Of a DNA stretch of 64,000 bases, positions 27,349 to 33,486 are shown piece by piece (within the stretch, counting starts at the first letter, position 1; each line of letters opens with the position of its first letter). The notes beneath the pieces are model-generated. The model was not told the origin of the DNA, ran no database searches, and saw only the letters and a list, made by a program, of their open reading frames with translations. The position numbers were made by a program, and so were the translations under genes. Source of the DNA: Pectobacterium zantedeschiae (GTDB lineage: Bacteria > Pseudomonadota > Gammaproteobacteria > Enterobacterales > Enterobacteriaceae). The DNA lies in NCBI RefSeq assembly GCF_004137795.1, contig NZ_NWTM01000001.1, positions 1,663,229 through 1,727,228 of the forward strand, read 5' to 3'.

Positions 27349-27372
27349 CGGCCAGCGTCCTGTCGCTGGCCG
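27349..27372 (-). terminator. Terminator after tail chaperone genes
   Basis: Perfect 9-bp inverted repeat CGGCCAGCG/CGCTGGCCG with a six-base loop, followed on the minus strand by TTTT, 40 bases after the chaperone extension stop. Confidence 0.65.
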
Positions 27373-27411
27373 GGGTAGGATAGATGGTGGCCTAATTAAT
27401 CCTGTCAGTAA

Positions 27412-27633
27412 TCAGTCTTCCTCACCGTTCTCACGTTTTATCTGCTCACTGGCCTCATCCAGCCAGCGTTCAAAGTCGTCCAGTTCCAGTGAATCAATCT
27501 CACTCGGCTGAAAGCGAAACCACCTCGCCAGCAGAGCTTGCGCTTTCCACAGCAGCGCTGGCTGCGTTATCCAACCCAAGTAACTGTTGAAATCGTTTTT
27601 GCAGCGCCATGTAGTCCTGCGCGTCCATCTCAT
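27412..27633 (-). CDS. Frameshifted extension of tail assembly chaperone (E'-like)
   Basis: This frame overlaps the end of the chaperone gene and continues past its stop. The useful part is ALLARWFRFQPSEIDSLELDDFERWLDEA, which looks like the C-terminal extension of P2 E+E' and Mu gp41/42-type chaperones. It is offset by +1 (equal to -2) from the upstream frame. The listed start is only the first ATG in frame and is unlikely to be used. The protein is probably made as a fusion by ribosomal slippage within 27500-27633. Phage Mu is known to use a -2 shift at this place. Confidence 0.65.
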   Translation of the reverse strand: MRWTRRTTWRCKNDFNSYLGWITQPALLWKAQALLARWFRFQPSEIDSLELDDFERWLDEASEQIKRENGEED

Positions 27634-27820
27634 CGATGTCTTCCGGCACCAGACCGGTCATGCGCGACAGCAGTGCGTCATCCCAGTTGCTTGGATCATC
27701 GCTGATTTTTTTCACCGCTTTGATGTCTTTGACTTTCAGACGCTTGAGTGAAATGGAGTCCACTCGTTGGCCGGCAGAGGTGGTGTAAGGGAATTGCAGA
27801 GAATAGGTTTCAGTATGCAT
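27500..27820 (-). CDS. Tail assembly chaperone (gpE/Mu gp41-like)
   Basis: The 106-residue product matches the E/41/14 chaperone family: an N-terminal beta region ending GQRVDSISLKRLKVKDIKAVKK, then DALLSRMTGLVPEDIDEMDAQDYMALQKRF. Such proteins coat the tape-measure protein during tail assembly and are not in the finished particle. The ATG follows AGGAG at 5 bases. A second frame offset by +1/-2 overlaps its last 45 codons and supplies a longer form. Confidence 0.85.
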   Translation of the reverse strand: MHTETYSLQFPYTTSAGQRVDSISLKRLKVKDIKAVKKISDDPSNWDDALLSRMTGLVPEDIDEMDAQDYMALQKRFQQLLGLDNAASAAVESASSAGEVVSLSAE

Positions 27821-27910
27821 AACGGCTCCTTAGTAAATGTCGGGAGCAGTATCGCGTGCGGCGAGGAATAACGATTTTAAAGTGAATTAGAAAACGAAAC
27901 TGGTGGGTGT

Positions 27911-27930
27911 AAAAAAGGGGCCGAAGCCCC
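27911..27930 (-). terminator. Terminator inside the tail operon, after the ferredoxin-like gene
   Basis: Minus strand: GGGGC-TTCG-GCCCC followed by six T. The UUCG tetraloop and T-run make it a classical intrinsic terminator. It lies 18 bases after the ferredoxin-like stop, so sheath and tube transcripts would exceed those of downstream baseplate genes. Confidence 0.8.
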
Positions 27931-27948
27931 TTGTTCGCTGAGTAAGAA

Positions 27949-28242
27949 TTAACGCAGCTCTTCTTCTGCATAGAAGCGAACAACGCAGTTGCTCAGAGGG
28001 TAAGACGTATCGGTCAGAAAGAATCCAGCCGCTTTCTGTTCATCACTTAAAAATGATCCATCGGTCTGATCTACCTGACCAGAAATCAGACGCGCTGCAG
28101 ATGACCCATCCGCACCAGCACGACTGGAATACGGCAAATCGAAGCCCGCCTCTTCTCCTGCATCCAAAATGTAGACATCCTCACGGCACTGGAAATGAAT
28201 ATTATTTTCCAAGTCAATAATATCAAATACTTTTGCTGACAT
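27949..28242 (-). CDS. Ferredoxin-fold protein lacking all four cluster cysteines
   Basis: The 97-residue product has the size and framework of plant-type [2Fe-2S] ferredoxins: FQC.EDVYILDAGEEAGFDLPYS, then SGQVDQTDGSFLSDEQ.AAGF.LT, and a final EEEL. The loop that should be CRAGxCxxC reads SRAGADGSS, and the fourth cysteine in LTC is LTD, so the ligand positions are S40, D45, S48 and D78. The only cysteines are C19 and C86. A normal cluster is therefore unlikely. It lies between the tube and chaperone genes, where P2 and Mu have no gene. The ATG at 28242 follows GAGGT. Its role is unknown; a structural or scaffold use of the fold is inference. Confidence 0.8.
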   Translation of the reverse strand: MSAKVFDIIDLENNIHFQCREDVYILDAGEEAGFDLPYSSRAGADGSSAARLISGQVDQTDGSFLSDEQKAAGFFLTDTSYPLSNCVVRFYAEEELR

Positions 28243-28298
28243 AGTCACCTCACTTATTGATAGAAATGCCCACCACACTGGCGGGCTTGAAAGATAAA

Positions 28299-28823
28299 TT
28301 AACCGCCGATATTGGCGCGGTAACTGTTCAGTTGATCCACGCCGCCCACCATGAAGATGTTGGACATATAATCCAGCTCCAGCAGGTCTTCACCGTTCAT
28401 CACCTGCTTGATGTAGGTGCAGTTGAATGCACTGCTGAAATCCGGGTTTTCGTGCTGCTTGAACGTGCCCAGCGGATTCTTTTTGAACATGATGGTCATG
28501 TACGTCACCAGCGGCACTTCTTCGATACGGCCTTGAGAACCATAGCGTTCCACGCTGGAGCGACACTGTAGCGCCAGCGACTGGTACGGATTCGCTGCTG
28601 CCAGCATCGCTTCGCGGTAGAAGGAGTTCCATTTGATCTCGCCTTCCAGCTTGTCGAAGCCCGCAGGCAGTTCGATCTTGCCGACCATACCCAGCGCCTT
28701 GTGCTCCTGCATAATCATGGAGACATCAGGCAGTTTGATTTCCTGGGCACGCCCCAACAGGTTGGTGCCGTTGATGTAGATGTTGGCGTTGGTAATACGG
28801 TTTACTTCAATTTTCCCGGCCAT
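28299..28823 (-). CDS. Major tail tube protein (P2 gpFII-like)
   Basis: This 174-residue protein matches the contractile-tail tube family: NRITNANIYINGTNLLGRAQEIKLPDVSM, HKALGMVGKIELPAGFDKLEGEIKWNSFY and VPLVTYMTIMFKK. It stacks in hexameric rings inside the sheath. Its ATG overlaps the sheath stop in TGATG. A terminator follows the next gene, which fits the high demand for sheath and tube. Confidence 0.92.
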   Translation of the reverse strand: MAGKIEVNRITNANIYINGTNLLGRAQEIKLPDVSMIMQEHKALGMVGKIELPAGFDKLEGEIKWNSFYREAMLAAANPYQSLALQCRSSVERYGSQGRIEEVPLVTYMTIMFKKNPLGTFKQHENPDFSSAFNCTYIKQVMNGEDLLELDYMSNIFMVGGVDQLNSYRANIGG

Positions 28824-30250
28824 CAGTTAGTGCCCTCCAGCGTTACCAGGTATTCCGAGGTGATCTCCGTCTCAAAGGTCAGACGCTCAAGCGGTGGCGG
28901 CGGAGTGAATTTGTAGTTAAGCAACAGGTGCCCTGCCGCCAGTTCGGTTTGCTCATTACGTGCAGCATCAAACCAGCATTTGAAGCCCAGCAGTGCGCCG
29001 TCACCTATCAGCTTGCGACCGTAGGCGTTGACGGACTCCACCAGCGCATCGATCAGCGCCTGGTTGATCGGCATATCGATATACTGCTGGCTGAAATAGC
29101 GGATAGACTCGTTAATCACATCGCCAGTACGACGCACGTTTTCGAAGTTCTTCATGTGCGTTACGGTTGGCCAGGCCGCGGTGCGGTTGCCCCACAGACG
29201 CAGGCCGGAACCGTAGCTGTTGAAGATGGTGCTGATGCCTTGCTCGTTCAGCAGGTTCACTTCACTCTGCGGATCGTCGATCATCGCGGACAACTGGCGT
29301 TCTACGCCGGTGATCCCTTTGATTTCCTGATTAGATGACGACCACCAGAAACCTTTCTCCAGATCGACTTTGGCACGCAAGCCAGCGGCTCGCGCCGACA
29401 GCGGTTCCAGACGTTCACTGTTAGTTTCCGCGTCATACACTTTTACGTGCGGGTAGCACAAACGAGCGCGCTCGGAGCTGGTGTTGAAATTGATCGTGCC
29501 TTCCGGGCCACGGCCGCTCAGCGCCTGCGCAAAGGTAGTACCGATTGGCGCATCGATATAGGCAATAGCGCCCAGTTTGTCTGCCAGCGAGATCAGTTCA
29601 GTCGTTACGCTGTTTTGCGTACAGAACACTGGAGAAATCAGAATCTTGGCGAAGAAGCCGTACAGGTTATAGGTATCGTTCAGCAGCTTCATACCGGTAC
29701 GCTTGCCCGCGGCGTTGATGCTGCCGATGATGTCGGCGGCAGTCACTTTCGTCACATCAGCAAACTCATAAGACGCGCTGACCACTGCGGAGACATCAAT
29801 GTTTTTACCCAGGTTTTTCAGGACGCCGGTTTGCGCATCCAGCGTATAATCCTGACCTTCCACAAACGGCTCGCCGCCTTCTGCCGCCGTCAGCACCAGT
29901 TTGGCGATCACGCGGTTAGCCAGTTGCGCCGTACTGGTCGCTTTATCAAACGTGACTTTTTCCGCGCTCACAGAAGATTTGTGCTTCGCCGGATCCAGCA
30001 CGTTGATCACCAGAACTGTACCTGCACCATGATCGTAAATCGCATCCAGCGCCTGTGGGATGGTATAGCCACCGAACTGGCTACCAAACTGCGCCGCGTC
30101 TTTTTCGGACAGGCACAGCGTAACGTCATTTACCGCACCCTGTGGTGCTGTACCAATCAACCCAATTACCGCAGATTTGACGGTCTTCACCGGACGAGCA
30201 CCGGTTTCAACTTCAATCGTTTCTACACCGTGTAAATAATTAGCGGCCAA
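28823..30250 (-). CDS. Tail sheath protein
   Basis: The 475-residue protein is a contractile sheath subunit: YLHGVETIEVETGARPVKTVKSAVIGLIGTAP at the start, GAGTVLVINVLDP, the middle ILISPVFC and DAPIGTTFAQA, and late WGNRTAAWP..THMKNFENVRRTGDVINESI and EYLVTLEG. The length is between P2 FI (396) and Mu L (495). The start codon is TTG, preceded at close spacing by a very strong ribosome site GGAGGTGA that lies inside the end of the upstream gene, so output may still be high. Confidence 0.92.
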   Translation of the reverse strand: MAANYLHGVETIEVETGARPVKTVKSAVIGLIGTAPQGAVNDVTLCLSEKDAAQFGSQFGGYTIPQALDAIYDHGAGTVLVINVLDPAKHKSSVSAEKVTFDKATSTAQLANRVIAKLVLTAAEGGEPFVEGQDYTLDAQTGVLKNLGKNIDVSAVVSASYEFADVTKVTAADIIGSINAAGKRTGMKLLNDTYNLYGFFAKILISPVFCTQNSVTTELISLADKLGAIAYIDAPIGTTFAQALSGRGPEGTINFNTSSERARLCYPHVKVYDAETNSERLEPLSARAAGLRAKVDLEKGFWWSSSNQEIKGITGVERQLSAMIDDPQSEVNLLNEQGISTIFNSYGSGLRLWGNRTAAWPTVTHMKNFENVRRTGDVINESIRYFSQQYIDMPINQALIDALVESVNAYGRKLIGDGALLGFKCWFDAARNEQTELAAGHLLLNYKFTPPPPLERLTFETEITSEYLVTLEGTN

Positions 30251-30437
30251 GGGTCACCTCCGTTGCGCTATCAGCCAGACTCTGACCTGCGACGGGCAGC
30301 AAATAGCCCAGCGCGATCAGCGTTTTCACGTACTCATGATCTGCTGGCAGCTCAGTCACCTGAGCAGGCCAAAGCAGAATTTCTTGACCATCTGCCAACG
30401 TGACGCCGCTGGCGGGGCCGGTATAGCGGTATTTCAT
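30240..30437 (-). CDS. DUF2635 (Mu gp38-like) phage protein
   Basis: A 65-residue protein, starting MKYRYTGPASGVTLADGQEILLWPAQVTELPADHEYV, of the small family found just before the sheath gene in Mu-like tails (DUF2635). Function is unknown. Its ATG overlaps the previous stop in ATGA, and its end contains the ribosome site of the sheath gene. Confidence 0.75.
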   Translation of the reverse strand: MKYRYTGPASGVTLADGQEILLWPAQVTELPADHEYVKTLIALGYLLPVAGQSLADSATEVTLGR

Positions 30438-30901
30438 GCGTCTTTCTCCTCATAATTAACCGTGGTAAGCAGCGGACCATCCGTCTGCTCGCGGTCTTCG
30501 ATAAAAAGGGTTTCAGTGGTGCAATCGATGGCGTAATGCCAACGACCTTCGGTGTAACCAACGTAGCGGTCGCGCACTAACCGGATACCGCGATGACAAT
30601 CAGGCAGTCGGTATCCTCCCAGCGCCTGACGAATCGTATCGAGCGTGGCCAACACGCCGTCTTCGCCATCCAGTTCCGCCAGCAGCACGGCAACCATCAA
30701 CTGAGGTCGCTGCGTCTGAACCGGAGAATCCACATCTTCTGGTGCAGAAAATTCGGATCCGCGATATCCCACCAGCACATCGCCAGGTGTCAGGAGATCT
30801 GGACTGATCAGAATATTTTCTGGACAGGAGGCGATCCGCCGTGCAGGTAAGTACTGCTGGAGGCGGGCTATCACCGCATCGATAATTGGTTTGGTATTCA
30901 T
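30434..30901 (-). CDS. Gp37-family tail protein (Mu gp37-like)
   Basis: A 155-residue protein resembling the Gp37 family of Mu-like phages: PIIDAVIARLQQYLP, a middle RPQLMVAVLLAELDGEDGVLATLDTIRQAL, and DCTTETLFIEDRE at the end. By position before the sheath gene it is likely a tail terminator or completion protein, but this is inferred from gene order. It is the first gene of the structural operon. Confidence 0.7.
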   Translation of the reverse strand: MNTKPIIDAVIARLQQYLPARRIASCPENILISPDLLTPGDVLVGYRGSEFSAPEDVDSPVQTQRPQLMVAVLLAELDGEDGVLATLDTIRQALGGYRLPDCHRGIRLVRDRYVGYTEGRWHYAIDCTTETLFIEDREQTDGPLLTTVNYEEKDA

Positions 30902-31059
30902 ATCCGTTCACCCGCTGTATTGATGGCGTACTGCTTTGATGGCGCTAGTATCCGGGTAATGACTGGCTGCGGCTTTTAATCTGTTTTAGAAAAAAACAGC
31001 GATATGATTTATTGATAAAAAACGTCTAATCCAATGAAATATAAAAATTATTTTGATAA

Positions 31060-31087
31060 AAAAAACGCCAACACAATCGTGTTGGCG
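31060..31087 (-). terminator. Terminator of the lysis operon
   Basis: Perfect 9-bp stem CGCCAACAC/GTGTTGGCG with a 4-base loop, followed on the minus strand by at least eight T. It lies 60 bases after the last lysis-operon gene and isolates it from the structural operon. Confidence 0.88.
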
Positions 31088-31146
31088 CAGAGGAGTATGA
31101 CGACACTGCTAAAGAGAGAATGCAGGGGAGAAACCAACGTTACGAG

Positions 31147-31458
31147 TTATCGATCCCAGTATTTTTCCGGCCGGGCGATGCCAACCATGCAGTCAACCGC
31201 ATATTCGACAACGTCCACTCCCAGGCGGGTGAGATTCGCCAGCCAGACCCCCTCCACCTGTTTGGTCAACACCGCCATCTTGCGATCGGCCAGATAATCC
31301 AAAGCCTGACGCAGTTCCGGTTCAGAAGCATCGGCATACAGCCGTTGCATCACGGCCAATAAAAACATTTCATTCGCGGTATAAGGACGTGTTTTATTTA
31401 ATGCAATGAGCAAATGCCAACGCATCGATTCCTGTCGGATACACTGCGAATCAGCCAT
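31147..31458 (-). CDS. Mu gp26-like phage protein
   Basis: A 103-residue protein with a small winged-helix look: TRPYTANEMFLLAVMQRLYADASEPELRQALDYLADRKM, then WLANLTRLGVDVVEYAVDCMVGIARPEKYW. The pattern ELR..LDYL..R and LT..GVDVVEY matches a family encoded next to gp25-like genes in Mu-like phages. Function is unknown. It overlaps the previous gene by 8 bases. Confidence 0.6.
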   Translation of the reverse strand: MADSQCIRQESMRWHLLIALNKTRPYTANEMFLLAVMQRLYADASEPELRQALDYLADRKMAVLTKQVEGVWLANLTRLGVDVVEYAVDCMVGIARPEKYWDR

Positions 31459-31780
31459 GATGTCCTCCCGAATACCGCTGTTGCACTAACTCCAGTTTGT
31501 TATAAAGTGCATCCAGTTTGGCTTCTATTACCGTCTGACCACGGATGTAATCCTCACGTCGCACATAAATCAGCGGTAAATCGGCGCGAAACTCCAGAAA
31601 CTCACGTTCCAGTCGCGTCCACCCCTGTTCGCTCTTCTGTCGTGCATTTTCCAGGGCGGCAAAACGCTCGTTCAGCCGCTTTTCAATCTGGGTGAGTAGA
31701 ATCCGCCCGGCGGCAAACAAGAAGCTCATAAACGACAGCAGCAGGCCGACCAGCGACCAAAACTCTACTTCAATCTTCAC
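31451..31780 (-). CDS. Membrane-anchored coiled-coil phage protein (DUF2730/Mu gp25-like)
   Basis: A 109-residue protein with one N-terminal membrane helix (WSLVGLLLSFMSFLFAAGRI, about residues 8-27) and a long coiled coil (KRLNERFAALENARQ to EAKLDALYNKLELVQQ). The shape and gene order match Mu gp25 (DUF2730). In Mu-like phages it lies near the head genes; here it is kept in a lysis operon without any head genes. It overlaps the Rz stop by 11 bases. Confidence 0.6.
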   Translation of the reverse strand: MKIEVEFWSLVGLLLSFMSFLFAAGRILLTQIEKRLNERFAALENARQKSEQGWTRLEREFLEFRADLPLIYVRREDYIRGQTVIEAKLDALYNKLELVQQRYSGGHHG

Positions 31781-32444
31781 GTGTTACCTCCCTTGCCTGT
31801 TGTAATGCTTCGATGTAATCCAGCAGCGCATTAACCTGCGCACTCAGCGCCTGATAGCGCTCTCCGTTGTCGCTGATGTTGGCGAGGATATCGCGCTGGG
31901 AGACACCTGAAGGCTGTAATTCGGCATCAGCGGTTGCGCTGAAACCGGGCGCTGTGCCAGCGTGGCGGGCAAAGGTGGTAATGTCTGAGGCACCATCGGC
32001 GGACAAACCGAAAGCGGCGTTGTAGTACTGCACGAAGCCACGAGTAAACACGCACTGCACAGGCTGAACCTTGCCTTTTTCGTCAATGTATTGCTGAGTA
32101 ACATGGTCGATTTTCCTTTGCAGAGCGGCGTTATCTGCCGCCAGTTTTTGACGCGCTGCCACATAGCGCTGTTCGAGTTGATTCCCACGCTCAACCTGCT
32201 GTTGGTATTGCTCCGCCGCCGCACGTAATAGCTGATTTTGGGTTTCGGCCTGCTGTTGCTGTAGCAAATTGAATGCAGCCAACTGCTTTGCTGACGCAGC
32301 CTCCCCCAGTGCCTGCGCCAATTGGTAACCCTGATTACGGCCGGTTAAATAGACTACAAGTAGCAGCACAACGGTAAGCAGGACAGCGACTACACGCGGC
32401 GAAAGAAAGGATTTCAGGCTAGTAATAAACAGACTATTCCACAC
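31770..32444 (-). CDS. Inner-membrane spanin Rz-like
   Basis: I place the start at GTG 32444, preceded by GGAGGG and overlapping the muralytic gene stop, giving 224 residues. The protein has one N-terminal membrane helix (VVAVLLTVVLLLVVYLTG) and a long periplasmic coiled coil rich in Gln and Ala (LAAFNLLQQQQAETQNQLL and on). That is the layout of an i-spanin, which joins inner and outer membranes at lysis. A lipoprotein gene is embedded in another frame within it. A longer open frame upstream overlaps the muralytic gene and is not needed. Confidence 0.8.
   Translation of the reverse strand: MWNSLFITSLKSFLSPRVVAVLLTVVLLLVVYLTGRNQGYQLAQALGEAASAKQLAAFNLLQQQQAETQNQLLRAAAEQYQQQVERGNQLEQRYVAARQKLAADNAALQRKIDHVTQQYIDEKGKVQPVQCVFTRGFVQYYNAAFGLSADGASDITTFARHAGTAPGFSATADAELQPSGVSQRDILANISDNGERYQALSAQVNALLDYIEALQQAREVTRED
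31844..32104 (-). CDS. Embedded outer-membrane spanin Rz1-like lipoprotein
   Basis: Fully inside the Rz gene in another frame, an ATG at 32104 opens an 86-residue frame. It has a short basic start, a hydrophobic stretch and the lipobox VASC (Cys25). The mature part is rich in proline (TTTPLSVCPPMVPQTLPPLP), as Rz1 proteins are. Nested Rz/Rz1 pairs occur in lambda and relatives. Together the two would form the spanin bridge that releases the tailocin. Confidence 0.75.
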   Translation of the reverse strand: MLLSNTLTKKARFSLCSACLLVASCSTTTPLSVCPPMVPQTLPPLPATLAQRPVSAQPLMPNYSLQVSPSAISSPTSATTESAIRR

Positions 32445-33045
32445 AGCTCGCCCTCCCCCAGCCCAAGTAACGTGGTGCCAGTTGATGCAAGATGCGATCG
32501 GGATAATGGCGGTTCTCTCGCCAGTTGGCGGTGCTGCGTCCAGCATTGACGGTTTCCACATGGTCGAACCAGCGAAGTATGTCTTTGTCGGCGAGCTTCG
32601 CACGTTGCTTATCACGTTGTAACCAGCCAAGTCCGCCGTTGTAGGACGATAAAGTCATTGCCATGCGTTCACAGTCGTTACGGGCGCTGATTCGCGTCCA
32701 TAACCAGCGATCGTAACCCGTCAGCGCACGGATAGCCCAAGCGGGGTTAAACGGCTGATTGGCTCGAAGCTCAGGAACAATACCGCTGAACCAGTCGGCT
32801 GTTGTCGGCATAAACTGCGCCAACCCCTGAGCCCCGACGGGCGAGACTGCCCGTGGATTCCAGCCGCTTTCCTGATGCAACTGTGCCGCAAAATCAGCAA
32901 TCGGGGCATTCATCCCCCAATCCAGCCGTGCGCTACGAATCACATCACTGCGGTACGCCTGAGCGGCACGAGGGATGGTGTCTGCAAAGACCGTAGCGCT
33001 AAAAAGCATGGGGCTAAAAAGCAGCGTGATAAGAATATGTCGCAT
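32434..33045 (-). CDS. Lytic transglycosylase (muralytic lysis enzyme)
   Basis: The 203-residue precursor starts with a signal peptide (MRHILITLLFSPMLFSATVFA) and contains an SLT domain: QLHQESGWNPRAVSPVGAQGLAQFMPTTADWF, with the catalytic Glu in HQESGW (about residue 58) and the GLAQFMP motif, then SSYNGGLGW. It cleaves peptidoglycan. It takes the place of the endolysin between holin and spanins. The signal peptide suggests Sec export rather than holin-dependent release. Confidence 0.85.
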   Translation of the reverse strand: MRHILITLLFSPMLFSATVFADTIPRAAQAYRSDVIRSARLDWGMNAPIADFAAQLHQESGWNPRAVSPVGAQGLAQFMPTTADWFSGIVPELRANQPFNPAWAIRALTGYDRWLWTRISARNDCERMAMTLSSYNGGLGWLQRDKQRAKLADKDILRWFDHVETVNAGRSTANWRENRHYPDRILHQLAPRYLGWGRASCVE

Positions 33046-33046
33046 A

Positions 33047-33376
33047 TCACAGCCCCATCGCTACGCCGATGCAAACAGCTGACACAATCAGCGCTCGTCG
33101 TAACATTGCTGCGGCAAATACCGTGTGGTGACCGTCCCGAACAGGAAAACGTCCACGCGGCACAGGTTCATCACCTTGTTCAAGGAATAAACCGGGGCGC
33201 GCTTTAGGAAACAGAGAACGATCCAGCCAATAGCCTAATACGGCCGCGAGTGAGATAAGCGAGAGCTTATAGACAGTGACGGGAAGCTGTTGTGGTGAGA
33301 TCAGCCCGATAACAGCAAAGAGACAAGCCGATGTCACAATCCAGCCGGTAAGACGCGGTTTTTTGATTTTTTTCAC
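33047..33376 (-). CDS. Putative holin
   Basis: This 109-residue protein has a basic N-terminus (MKKIKKPR), hydrophobic segments at about 12-27, 33-46 and 92-108, and a charged middle. Its size, membrane layout and place directly before a muralytic enzyme and spanins argue for a holin. The start is GTG, preceded by AGGAGG at 7 bases. That ribosome site is part of a hairpin (33383-33404). It would set lysis timing. Confidence 0.65.
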   Translation of the reverse strand: MKKIKKPRLTGWIVTSACLFAVIGLISPQQLPVTVYKLSLISLAAVLGYWLDRSLFPKARPGLFLEQGDEPVPRGRFPVRDGHHTVFAAAMLRRALIVSAVCIGVAMGL

Positions 33377-33382
33377 GATAAA

Positions 33383-33404
33383 GCCTCCTGATAAGAATGG
33401 AGGC
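33383..33404 (-). promoter_or_regulatory. Hairpin covering the holin ribosome-binding site
   Basis: GCCTCC (33399-33404 read on the minus strand) and GGAGGC (33383-33388) are an exact 6-bp inverted repeat with a 10-base loop. The second arm is the Shine-Dalgarno of the GTG-started holin-like gene, so folding would block its translation. Confidence 0.5.
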
Positions 33405-33486
33405 TATTATGCAAAACAGTGAGATTTGATGATTTTAAAGGAGTTTAAGTATGACTGAAGCGCAATATCCTACAGAATTGAACTAT

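Larger units (their letters stand above)
16072..33376 (-). mobile_element. Carotovoricin-type contractile tailocin cluster
   Basis: A lysis operon (33376 to 31147) and a contractile-tail operon (30901 to 17256) are followed by a relic fibre-switching module (16072-17254). Sheath, tube, tape measure, baseplate, spike and fibre genes are all present. Capsid, portal, terminase, integrase and replication genes are all missing, so the cluster can make only tails. This matches what is known of carotovoricin, the R-type bacteriocin of Pectobacterium, which has a lysis cassette, structural genes and an invertible fibre end. I see no attachment-site duplication at its ends. The identification as carotovoricin is by organisation and likely host. 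Confidence 0.85.

Noticed and set aside
28257-28571. Plus-strand frame opposite the tube gene
   Set aside because: Shadow frame; the opposing gene matches the tube family throughout.
29447-30235. 262-codon frame antisense to the sheath gene
   Set aside because: Shadow of a well-supported sheath gene; no domain pattern.
17215-33400. Complete prophage
   Set aside because: No terminase, portal, capsid, integrase, repressor or replication genes are present; the set encodes tails and lysis only.
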